A stretch of DNA of 64,000 nucleotides, from positions 5,084,001 through 5,148,000 of the forward strand of contig OX381721.1 in NCBI GenBank assembly GCA_947462335.1. The letters run 5' to 3'. The stretch's first letter is position 1. Each line of letters opens with the position of its first letter. The DNA is from Harmothoe impar (taxonomy: Eukaryota > Annelida > Polychaeta > Phyllodocida > Polynoidae). Made by a program: the position numbers and the translations under genes. The notes beneath the pieces are model-generated. The model saw only the letters and a list, made by a program, of their open reading frames with translations. It was not told the origin of the DNA and made no database searches. Below, piece by piece: positions 11,515-21,685 of the stretch.

Positions 11515-12596
11515 CAGTCAACTCCCTCTATTGCGACCACCCTTGGGACTTTCTAAAAGTGGTCGCAATGGTGAGGTGGTCGCAGTAGGGGGAGTTTGGG
11601 TTAAGTAAATGGAGCTATTTGGAAATTAGTCAGGTGAGTGAGTGGTGATGGAAGGGGGGGGGGGTTCTGGTGAATACAATCATTGATATAGTTGTCCTGA
11701 TTCGTAAGCTCTAAGGTACATACTGTATTTTATGGATAACCGGTATCAACACTTTACCCCTATTTAAAACTTTTTAGATCGGTATTTCTATACTGTGCCA
11801 AACAAGTTAGGACGGAATTTCAGTGTGGCTGATGTTATATTCCACCCTGTATCAGTAAGAAAGACAGTTTGTTATCCAAAAGGTTTAGTAACAATTTAAG
11901 TCGGATCTAATGGATTATAATATTCAATTGATCACCTATATAATATCTATACCGTGTATCATAGTACAATTTGCAAAAGTCTGATGTGCCCTTCCTCTTA
12001 TGTGCGACCACTGTGTTGAGTGAGGGGGGAGGGCTTCTGGCCCTCTGATGTGCTATTCCTCTGATGTGCGACTACTGGTCAGGTGTGAGGGTGGGGGGGG
12101 GGGGGAGAGGGCGTCTGGCCCTCCCTTTGATATACCTGCTTTTGGTGTGCGACCACTAGTCAGGTGTGAAGGCGGGGGAGGGCTTCTGTCTGTCCCTGAT
12201 GTGCCCTTCCTCTGATGTGCGACCACTGGTCAGGTAGATGAGTGAGGGGGAGGGATTCTGGCCCTCTGATGTGCGACCACTAGTCGGGTAGGGGGGGGGG
12301 GAGTTCTTCTGGCCATCTGATTTAAGAGGGAAGGGTTGGGGGGTTCTGGCTCTCTGATCTCCGACCACTGGCCAGTTGCCCTCTTGGGCACAGTGGTCGC
12401 ATTAGAGGGAGGAAACCCTTCATTGGGACTAGAATTTTAGTGGTCGGAGGGTGGGGTGGTCGCATTAGAGGGGTGGTCGTATTAGAGGGAGTTTTATACA
12501 TTAAAACAAAGGGAAAAATGGTTGGGACTCTCCAAAACTGGTCGCAATGACGAGGTGGTCGTTATAGAGGGGTGGTCGTTAGGAGGGAGTTGACTG
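11515..12596. mobile_element. Non-autonomous pogo/Tigger-like element in the LINE
   Basis: Terminal inverted repeats of about 25 bp: CAGTCAACTCCCTC at 11515, and its complement ending GAGGGAGTTGACTG at 12596. The duplicated TA is at 11513-11514 and 12597-12598. CAGT ends with a TA duplication fit the Tc1/mariner-pogo superfamily. The interior has no transposase. It repeats the 'ggtggtcgcattagaggg' motif of its own termini near both ends and holds a degenerate minisatellite (about 12000-12370, 'gtgcgaccactggtcagg'). It interrupts LINE coding sequence, so it is the younger of the two. Confidence 0.85.
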
Positions 12597-12598
12597 TA

Positions 12599-13818
12599 TC
12601 TCCATACTCAACTATTGGTAATATGTACGTCTTGTATATCATGATCATACAATTGCTATCCAAATATCGTGAAATCTTACATAATACATACGCTCTATAA
12701 TTAACGTTCCTGAATCGGCTACTCATGAATTTCTCATAGGACAAGTGTGGATCAAGTATAACCCCTAAATACGTGTAGCTGGGCACCTTATGCAATCTGG
12801 TACCATTCAAAGTAATGTTTACTTCTGCTTGTTTGTGTCTAAAGATCATATATTTAGTCTTACCCACATTAATCGTCAATTTGTTTTGATTGCACCATTG
12901 AGAAAATAGATGCAAGTCATGTTGTAAGGTTTGTGCAACCGTGTTACAGTCTCTTCCTGAGGCATACAATGCTGTATCATCAGCGTATAACAAAATCGAG
13001 CTATTAACACAACATTTTTCTACATCGTTTATGAATGTCAAAAACAGTAGTGGCCCCAGGATAGATCCTTGGGGCATACCATATAAGACCTGCGCTTCCC
13101 CAGAGTGAATACCATTTATTAAGATTCTTTGTTTCCTATCAGTTAAATAATTTTTCACCCTATTTAGAAGATTGTTTTTAATTCCGTATTTTGATAGTTT
13201 GGCCAAAAGAATATTGTGATCTACCGTGTCAAAGGCTTTTTTAAAATCTATAAATACCGATATTGTACTATTTCCCTTATTCCTTTCCCTTAATATGTCA
13301 TCAGTTAAATCCTCTATTATTTTCACTGTGGAGAAACCTTTTCTGCAACCACCCTGTTTGCTAGATAGGATATTGTTTTCTTCATAGAAATCAGTTATTC
13401 TGCCATGAACTATTTTACCTGGTAAAGGGAGCAAGGATATTGGTCTATAATTAGACACTTCTTGTAAGTTACCTTGTTTAGGAATGGGGATAACCGTAGC
13501 ACATTTCCATTTAACCGGTACCACTTCATCTCTAAGAGATTTGTTGAACATATATACCAGTTGGGGAACAATATGTAGAAATGAGTCAACTAAACATCTG
13601 GTACTGAGACCATCAATTGCACTGGATTTACTCATTTTTACCGCCTTTAATATTTTTGTGACCTCGTCCACATCTGTAACAATTTCACCAAGGAGACTAT
13701 CTTCATTCTCATCACCCCAAAAGGTCCAATTTGTATTAAAATTTTCAGCTAACTTACTACCAATATTGGCAAAGTAATTATTCATATAATTTGGAACATT
13801 GTCTATTAAATCCCCCAA
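12599..13818 (-). pseudogene. LINE reverse transcriptase
   Basis: Target-primed reverse transcription enzyme of the LINE. Motifs seen: 'NYRPISLLP', 'SKQGGCRKGFST', 'VFIDFKKAFDTVDH' (first catalytic Asp), 'GMPQGSILGPLLFL', 'LYADDTALYA' (catalytic YADD), 'KTKYMIF' and 'YLGVILDPHLSYEKF'. The domain is nearly complete. Its last eleven codons up to the stop at 12562 come from the inserted pogo-like element. The upstream part of the ORF is in other frames. Confidence 0.85.
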
Positions 13819-13924
13819 ATTATCTTTAAGTTCAACAGAATTAGTATCTTTATTTTTCCCTGGAGTAATTTATTAATTTCATGCCAAAATTTCTTTGAAT
13901 CCCCATCAGCTTCATCTATTTTAT

Positions 13925-14149
13925 TCAGGACAGGTGCTTTTGTCTTTTTAATCGTGTACAAATCCTATCTTTATTTTTAATTTCAGCTATTAGGGTTTTT
14001 GTCATCCAGGGTTCTTTCTTTTCTTTCACCCTATATTCCCTTAAAGGACACATGTTGTCCATGATCGTTTTAACATGATTGTGAATAAAATTCCAGCATT
14101 CCTCAACATTAAAATTATTGTCATAATCAGGCCAATCCAGAGCACTCAA
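13925..14149 (-). pseudogene. LINE linker between endonuclease and RT
   Basis: A 74-aa open segment with 'KKEPWMTKTLIAEIKNKD', a stretch characteristic of the endonuclease-RT connector in CR1/Jockey-type LINEs. It is a fragment of the same ORF, cut off from its neighbours by frame breaks and not an independent gene. Confidence 0.7.
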
Positions 14150-14399
14150 TTTCTCACCAATAAGTTGCTCATTATAGTTTTTGAGGCTCCGGGCTAATAT
14201 GGACTTTTTTCCCTTATGTGTTATTCTATCTCCCCTTTATTGCACTAACAATATTATGGTCACTTAGACTTATAGGCCTATTTGTTTATGAGAAATCACA
14301 ATCTTCATTTGTAAAGAGCACATCTAACAAAGCCGGGTTATCACTATGTCTTGTTGCCTTGGTTACCAGATTTTTCAAGCCATATCCTTTTAAACCAGC

Positions 14400-14957
14400 T
14401 TATAGTGTTTGTGTGTCCGGGTTCTGTTTATCAAGCATATTCACATTATTATCACCAGTAACATACAAATTATGTCTCTGTCTATGTCTAATGTTACTAA
14501 TAATATGTTTTAAAAAATTCCAAAATATTTGAAAGTCGCCTTCAGGTGGCCGGTACACATTCATCAAAGTCATTTTCTTTTTGTGTGGTACATCTATTTG
14601 CAATATTTGTGCTTCAATATCTATTGTTGAAACGTTTAAAACATGATATTCAAATTCAGAGACCTTTATAAAATTCCTTACATAAACAGCTAGGCCACCA
14701 CCAATCTTTGGGAGTGTGCGGTCACCTGCCCTACTTCCCAGAGGTCTGTCATTTCTATACACATTATAGTTGCACAATGAAAAATTACAATTATCATCTC
14801 TGGGATCCAACCAAGTTTCAGACAGGGTTATAATATCAGTATTTGTATCAGTTAACAAGACATTGAAGTTATCAAACCTGTTTTTTATACTTCTACAATT
14901 TAAATGTAATATACTACCCCATCTCTCATTGCCTGTTACAATACCCTGCTCATCCAT
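14400..14957 (-). pseudogene. LINE apurinic-like endonuclease
   Basis: 185 aa matching the N-terminal endonuclease of LINE ORF2 proteins, which nicks target DNA. Seen: 'LHLNCRSIKNRFDNF' (N-terminal strand with catalytic Asn), 'IITLSETWLDP' (catalytic Glu), 'GGGLAVYVRN' and 'LMNVYRPP'. The C-terminal catalytic SDH region falls in the broken part between 14400 and 14150. The protein-like start is at 14957; anything upstream is not recognised. Confidence 0.8.
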
Positions 14958-14961
14958 TTAA

Positions 14962-17041
14962 CAACAGTGAACAGCCCCCTACCCCCCCAGCATTCTCAAT
15001 GGTTACAAGCCTCTGAATTTCCCAGTCCTTTGTTTCAGGGGTGAAGGCAACTTCAGCCACCTCTGGTCCTTTAAATGTGCATGAATAAAAACAAGTTAGT
15101 GTAAACTTAAAAACTATAAAGTTCTCCATATTTGGTTGGAGGCTTTATATAAATAGCTTCTCCACCTGTCAATAGCAGAAATAGCAGATAGCAACAATTT
15201 TACTATACCATTCATATCAGGAAAAAAAGAAAAGAAAATGATATTTTGTATGAGCAGTGACTTATTACAGTGTAATTCAACATGTAACATTTCAACCGGT
15301 ATGTACTTAATATTGGCTACTCACATCTCATATATGTAGACTTGGTTTGAAGCAATTTTGGGCCAATTTTCTCGTCAGAAGCCAGACAACACAACATAAA
15401 CACTATTATTGGCATTCATGACTTTTACCACAAGTTAGGATGGAAACCACTATCACCACCTACGATTATAAAGAATCTTACTATAAAGAATGTGTTTACA
15501 TTTAAAATATCAAATATGTTATGTTTATTTGGACAGACAGATTACACTTACCATGTGTGAGATATATCTACCAAACCAGTGTCAGTCCATTCTTCTAGAT
15601 GCAATGGTACTCCAATTCCTATATCATGGCTGTAGGTCTATTACTACTAGTTTAAGTCTGTTATGAAGACTTTGGGAAGCGAAGCATGGTGATGTTTCAT
15701 TTCTTCACACTTGACACTACACCAATATGACATTGAAGTAAGACATTTTATTCGGCCTTGAATTTATAGAAAATAGAATCTGTGTTTTGAATATTGATGG
15801 CCGCTCTACCGTTACAAATGTCAGACTATCCATAGTTTATCAGATAGATAATAGCCCAAAGATCATATAGAAACGAGTAAAATTATCATAACTAGCTATA
15901 ATTTTTAGACATGCTCTAGTGGGTTATTAAGGTTAAATGCAACAACTTACATATATGTAGAATCGAAATAGTAAGATCAGTCTATGCTACTAATAAGAGA
16001 GTCCATGGATCCATGTTTCACATTAATAATAACATAAAATCTCTGGTCAATGATGCATCTCCACCTCTCTACAGTTACAAATGACTGACTGTCCACTGTT
16101 TATGAGATGAATTAAAGCTAAATGACCAGATAGAAATAGCCTGGACGTTTTGTTATTACATTATGGTTTAAGAACAGAATCAAACTTTATCCCATTATAG
16201 CATTCATTACTGGAAAACGAGCATTGTTGTGTAAGGCATGAATAATCTCAGTCATAACAAGTTGGGATTAAACAACAACATTTGTGGAGTTGGAGTTGGG
16301 GGGGGGGAGTGTCTAAAAACAATTTCACCTCCTTCAACCGTAGGACCCAAAAAAACTACACTCCATTTTGAACCGAGAAGGAAGCTATGAGGAACTTATA
16401 TGGTGTTTTCTTAAGTGTAAAGGTTTTGCTATTATTTAAGATTGTTTTCCAATGTCCTCTGTTAATCAAAGTGCTTCTAATGCGATATTCATTGTAATGC
16501 GGGGATAACAAGTTCATTTATTTTCCCACTTACTGAACATAAGAGTTGAAGTAGCGGGTAAACGATGCATTTATTCAAATAGTAACATTGCAGTGGCTGG
16601 GGAAAGTTAAATCACAATGATATATCTTCCATTTGTGATAGTGATATGGCATTAGCAATAGAATATAATGTTCTGTCCATTCCCTGACATCCCCAATCCA
16701 TTCCCTGACCTCCACTGTCCCTTCCCTGACATTCCCTTGGGGCAATTTCACCACATGATATGGGTCCATATGTGACATATGGCATTTTTCCGTTTCACCA
16801 CATAATATGTGGAGATCTGTATTCAAATGTGGGGGGTCCGTATTCAAATGTGGCGTTTTTGCATTTCACCGGATAATGTGGAGATCAAAAAATCTGTATA
16901 CGGTCCGTATATTTCCCCTTGAATGTCGTAGGTCTAGGGGCAGCATATATTGAGAAAATGGAGGAAAAAGGGCCGTATGTAGGGCCGCATGTTGTAAAAT
17001 TGGTCTGCATGTTGTTTTTGGTCTAGAGGATAGGTCGGGAA
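14962..17041. other. Unassigned intergenic sequence
   Basis: No gene seen. 16660-16900 has repeated short phrases ('cattccctgacatcccc', 'tttcaccacataatatgtgg') hinting at a decayed tandem repeat that grades into the 21-bp minisatellite at 17042. Confidence 0.45.
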
Positions 17042-17270
17042 ATGGACTAGGGAGGTCAGGGTATGGATTGGGGAGGTCGGGCTATGGACTGGGGAGGTCA
17101 GGGTATGGATTGGGGAGGTCGGGCTATGGACTGGGGAGGTCGGGCTATGGACTAGGGAGGTCGAGGTATGGACTGGGGAGGTCAGGGTATGGACTGGGGA
17201 GGTCAGGGTATGGACTAGGGAGGTCTGGGTATGGACTAGGGAGGTTGGGCTATGGACTAGGGAGGTCAGG
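17042..17270. repeat. 21-bp minisatellite, about 11 copies
   Basis: Unit 'atggactggggaggtcgggct' with small variants. Because 21 is a multiple of three, it reads as a Gly-Arg-Ser-Gly-Tyr repeat in one frame. The frame is repeat-driven and has no supporting flanks, so I do not call a gene. Confidence 0.9.
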
Positions 17271-19384
17271 TCTCCTTGTCTATATATATTATGACGTCAC
17301 ATAGGGAATTCCCTGGGGGCTCCCCAAAATGTAGACTGGTTTCTCCACAATAGCATGGACATGTGTGCTTTGGAAATTGAACAACTTGTAGATTGATCGC
17401 CTTAGATAGAAGAGGTAATAACTCAGTTTTTCTCACTCCCTCACACACCTGGGAAGTGTAGCAGACCATGCTCTATAACAGTGCGATCCATGACAAGACT
17501 ACTTCCCACAAGCACATTGTAAATAGTTGTCTATGACTGTGGTTGACTTCAGTTGTGGAAGCCATAGATGATAATTAGGGTACATTGGTCTACCATATTA
17601 CCAATGTGAGAAGAATCCCAAAAATCGGATGTGGACTCCCCCTATGATAAACATATAGGGAAATTTTTTTTCTGGCCTATCCATATGTTTCGAACTATTA
17701 TTTATCATGTTTAATATTCCCAAACAATACAAACAACAAAATTATGTTTAAAACACGACAATGAAAAGAAACAGTTTCAATCGAAATCTATCTTGGAAAA
17801 AAAGGGAAATTGCTAAGTTCTATAACATCCCCCAGGATTTATGTATCATTTACTGCCAAAATAGATATAATATAAGCCTCTAGATCATGCCCTGTACAAT
17901 ACAAGGGGTACAAAAGCCATTACCCCAAAGCATGCTCCTCTCTGGAGTGAGCCAACAACTACCTTGTCGTTCAGTTGTTTAAGTGTCCCTAAGCAGGAGC
18001 TACCTTCCGGCTCCACGAGTAATCCTGTTCTAATGATGATAGTGATGATGCTATAGGTAATCATTGTGTGACCAGCAGTTAGGCTATGCCAGTGGTAGTA
18101 TACAATACTATTGATACCTACTAGTGTGCTGACTGTCTAGACTGCCTCTAGTGTGTCCACAGAAAATGGTATACTCCCCCTGGAATAAACCGTATCCTAC
18201 GCATTCGGTTAAAAAAAAACACAATCAAATACATAAGGATTCCCTTCTGCATTGTTTATCCCTAGAAGCCTAGTTTAATGATTAATTTTAGTAGGTTATG
18301 ATAGCTTTATTATGGTCTATAAAATGTTTCATACCAAGCCAAGCCTGATTTATGGTTCCCTTAGCAATTTCTCCTGACCAGGCCAGGTCAACTGTCTTCA
18401 ACTGGTTAAAGGTAATAATAACCACAGGGGTGGCTAGTGATCCATGCAGACCACTACTACTACACTACAGACTGCTAGAGGCAGAGTTAAGAACTACATG
18501 ATCCACTCTCCTCCAGTCTCATATACCAGGTCCCTCTTGAGATATAGGCTGATCCATAATGTTAAAGAAGGGGCCTGGACCTAGTACCTCCCGAACAAAG
18601 GACATGCAACCAATCAACAACAGTGCTGCAGCTCCTATATATATAATCTAAGTCACAGTGAGGAAGTCTTATCTCATGCTAAGCTATATCATTACCTCTT
18701 TAGTCTGAAGTAGGATACAACTTAAAGTCACATAATGTCCAACCTCTACTGCAAATATCAATTTGTTACTTATAATCATCAACTGCATTATCCGGGTAAT
18801 AAGTATGTAATTATCGTTATAACGGTATACATACTAGTATAACAAGTACTGCACTCTAAGAACAGTGTGTTATGTTTACACACTTATGAACACCATTTTA
18901 TGCAGCTACTTTTAACACACATTTTTGTGCAGCACGCTACAAAATGCACACTCTTTGCCATAAGTGTGTCAAAAGTGTGTTGTAAATTTGTGTGTGTACC
19001 TCCTGCAACACACAGTTCTCCCAGGTGACGCCACCAGTGTCACATCCAATCTCACCTAACTCAATGTATGTGACCCAGTTCGACATTTACTAGGAGCACT
19101 AATTGTAACAAACTCATTGCTATGGGTTCGGTATTATTTATGTGAGATGTAAGGGTATGATTATGCCTGATTAATTGCTAACCAAGTGATAACCCAAGGA
19201 TTCACGTTAGATTTTTTGTGCTGGGGTAAACCTCTGGAGTAAGCCGCTTGGTTACATCATTGACTGCCAACCTGCTATCATTACGCCCCCTTATCTGGCA
19301 ATTTGCCCTTAGAATGGCATGCATCTTTAGCCTCAGGGTAATATAATCTATTTGAGATAAGCAGGATTCTGGGCAGCTAAGTGG
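17271..19384. other. Unassigned sequence; possible foldback at 18855-19010
   Basis: No coding signal. 18855-19010 is rich in 'tgtgtgtaaacacac'-type inverted words ('acacacttatgaacacc', 'ggcataagtgtgtcaaaag') and may be a small foldback element. The rest is ordinary AT-rich DNA. Confidence 0.4.
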
Positions 19385-19399
19385 CTTAGTTACCATAAT
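19385..19399. repeat. PLE target site duplication, left copy
   Basis: 'cttagttaccataat' here is repeated exactly at 24928-24942. The pair brackets the Penelope-like element and fixes its boundaries to within a few bases. Confidence 0.85.
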
Positions 19400-20167
19400 T
19401 TTTTTTCCCTACACTGAACGCTACATTTATGGTACGCCCGGGAAATATGCATTTAAATTAATTTAAATTAATTTAAATCATTCCCATGGCCCTGTAGTGC
19501 AACCAACAGCACGGGAGAACTTTCAATGTAAGATTGACCCCCGAATCAAAACCAGAAGCTACAATCTCACATTAAATCAGGTACACTAAAATGTACAGTA
19601 GACTGAGTCTAGCCCCAGGCTAAGTCCACAACATAGGCCTACCTAGGGTAGCCCCTTCCATAAAAACCACAGACTGACTAAAAATCATCACACAGGTCAT
19701 TAAATCAAATGTGATTAATCAATCCTAAAGGAACTGATAAAAATAAAATGCATAAAACTCTGCAATCACCTGATGAAGCTTGAACAGCTGAAACTCTATT
19801 CAGAACTCACCCACTGGACAGTGTGACTCAAACATTGGTACTAAAAATGTATTGACATTTTTCTAAAATAACAAATCAAACCAGTCTCTGGACTGGTTCC
19901 CTCTTTTTAGAGGTGTAACTGATAAATTTCATTTTTGAAGTTTTTTAGTTGCCAGATAAATAAAAGGTTTGTTATGAAGCCCAAACGTTGGGACTAAAAC
20001 ACAAGGGACTGACTTCCTTAGTGTCACAACCAATGAGAATGAGCCAATTTAGGTTACAGTGGGGGTCAGCTGACCCAAAGCTCCAAGGGAGCGGGAAGGA
20101 CGTACCTGATTTAGTTCTGAAAGAGTAGTGGCGGAGTAAACACCTAGTCCTCGTCGAATCATTTCTT
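19400..20167 (+). repeat. PLE 5' pseudo-LTR
   Basis: Starts in a T run followed by 'ccctacactgaacgctac' and ends '...gtcgaatcatttctt'. It is nearly identical to 24163-24927, with single-base changes such as 'cgggaaatat' against 'cggaaaatat' and 'aaacgttgg' against 'aaacattgg'. It contains a hammerhead-like core at 19770. It should carry the promoter for ORF1; no TATA box is evident. Confidence 0.9.
19770..19793 (+). ncRNA. Hammerhead ribozyme-like core (5' pseudo-LTR)
   Basis: CTGATGA (19770-19776), then a 4-bp AGCT/AGCT stem with a 5-nt loop, then GAAA (19790-19793). That is the conserved heart of a hammerhead with stem II. Hammerheads are known in PLE pseudo-LTRs. I could not find a convincing stem III and cleavage triplet after GAAA, so this may be an inactive or divergent ribozyme. 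Confidence 0.45.
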
Positions 20168-20347
20168 GGTCTTCACAGACAAGCGTGCTCCGTTTTCCAT
20201 TACAACGACTTCAGCAACTTCGGTGTCGTAGATCCAATCTACTTCACCACCCACTTTGTTCGCAAAGCCGTACACTTGGTGTACAGAGAATCCACTTCGG
20301 TGTTTCCTCGAGTGTCAATAGGTCGAGTACCAACGACACCGTCAGCC

Positions 20348-21626
20348 ATGGCTGACACCGGCGACCACGCCACGGCCACGAGTCGAAAGACCACGGCCAC
20401 CTTCGGCCAAGACGCCAAGAATTCCAGCGGGACTGGAACCACAACAGCAGCGGTAAGTACACAACATTCTAGCTGCATTGTTTGTCCCGCAAGTGTGAAA
20501 AACAAGACGTATAAACAATTGAGCTTAGCGTCTTCGTTCTTGAATGCTGCCTCGGCCGCCATGACAGTCGCTGGTTCTCAGGTTATCCTCACCCGCTCAC
20601 CCAGTGTGAAGCGAAAGGTACCGGCAACCAGCTTCAGCCAAAGCAAAGGCAGGCGACAAGACGAAGATAATGTGCGCACTTTGACAGATTTATACACAGA
20701 AAATAGATTTACCATGCTCAACAATTCCCAAAACATTTCTCAATCAACCACAACGATGGAAACTGATTTGTTAGAAATAACGATGGCTTCTATGCCCGAC
20801 TTTGAAAACACGCTATACGAAAATACGAAACAGGGTCCCGAACCGCCCCATGTAGCCACATGCCAAAGTGTCATGGCGGCCATGGAGGACGCTTCGACCG
20901 ATAACATTACTGTTCACGCAGATACTTCTCTCCTAAAAAGAACACAGGCAAGTTTTGCTAAACCTAAACTTAAACCTCCTCTTTCTCCACAGGGCAAGTC
21001 CATCCCGGACCACCTACGCCTACCAGACGAGGCCAAATCGACCTGGGATGCCGCCAACAAGGCGGCCCTCGACTCCCAGACTGCCAAGTTGTGGGCCGAC
21101 TGGTACCACGACTGCCGGGCAGTCGAACCGAGACATATTCCAAATTGGGTCTTTTGCATTGACCACACACCAGATGTGGTCCTAAGCATGACCGACGTTT
21201 GTAATGATATTCATGATTGGCGTATGGCTTTAGCCGTCAAAATTACCGACCGTGTAGAAGTGGGCCTGAATAAACGGGCCATCAGCCTTGCCAAGGCCAG
21301 GGTCGTGCAGAATAAGGCCACCGAGGACTGCCGACTCCCCCAATGCCCCCGAAAAATTGGCTGCTTCTAAGAAAAGCCAAGACGAGATGCTCGTCACCAA
21401 CAAAAGAAATCTGGTCAAAGACCAGGAGGTAAAGTCCAAAGTCCCAAACGCCACCAGGGTCCAGATACTGAACCCCCCAAGGGCCCGCACAGCCCTCAAA
21501 AGGAGGTTTGACGACGACAGCGACACCGAGAACCGCGGCCTTGGCCGTGGCCGTGGCCGTGGACCAAACAAGAAAAGCCGGGGAAACTTCAACACGCGCA
21601 ACCCAGGGCGCGGCAACCGACGATAA
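20348..21626 (+). pseudogene. PLE ORF1, basic RG-tailed protein
   Basis: An ORF upstream of pol, not matched to any family I can name. The ATG at 20348 has a good initiation context and is preferred over the in-frame ATG at 20276. The frame runs to a stop at 21370; coding character then continues one frame over (21288-21626) to a tail rich in Lys/Arg and Gly-Arg ('GLGRGRGRGPNKKSRG'), typical of RNA-binding retroelement proteins. The frame switch near 21330 is a frameshift or an unseen intron. 20453-20992 has GT..AG ends, is a multiple of three and is less GC-rich than its flanks, so it may be an in-frame intron. The role is inferred to be a nucleic-acid chaperone. Confidence 0.6.
20453..20992 (+). 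other. Candidate retained intron in PLE ORF1
   Basis: Donor 'gcg|gtaagtaca' and acceptor 'cctctttctccacag|ggc' both fit consensus and are in phase 0. The length is 540 bp, so spliced and unspliced forms share a frame and there is no stop inside. Flanking coding DNA is GC-rich and the insert is not. PLEs are known to retain introns through transposition. Confidence 0.55.
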
Positions 21627-21685
21627 ACTCTCATAAAAATGACTCTTTATCGAATGATGATTTTGATCTGTCCACCGACTATGAG

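Larger units (their letters stand above)
11202..14957 (-). mobile_element. Decayed non-LTR retrotransposon (CR1/Jockey group)
   Basis: Parts in minus-strand order: an apurinic-like endonuclease (14957-14400), a connecting segment (14149-13925), reverse transcriptase (13818-about 12599) and a C-terminal segment (11512-11202). The RT shows all core motifs including YADD, and the general pattern fits the CR1/L2/Jockey group; the exact clade needs a tree. The ORF is broken between segments, and a pogo-like element occupies 11515-12596. Removing that insertion still leaves a one-base frame offset at the junction, so the copy was probably already dead or has decayed since. Confidence 0.85.

Noticed and set aside
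17068..17304. Gly-Arg-Ser-Gly-Tyr repeat protein
   Set aside because: It is the translation of a 21-bp minisatellite, with no non-repeat domain or splice context.
20239..20562. Minus-strand frames opposite PLE ORF1
   Set aside because: Shadows of a GC-rich coding region on the other strand; the plus frame has the element context and start.
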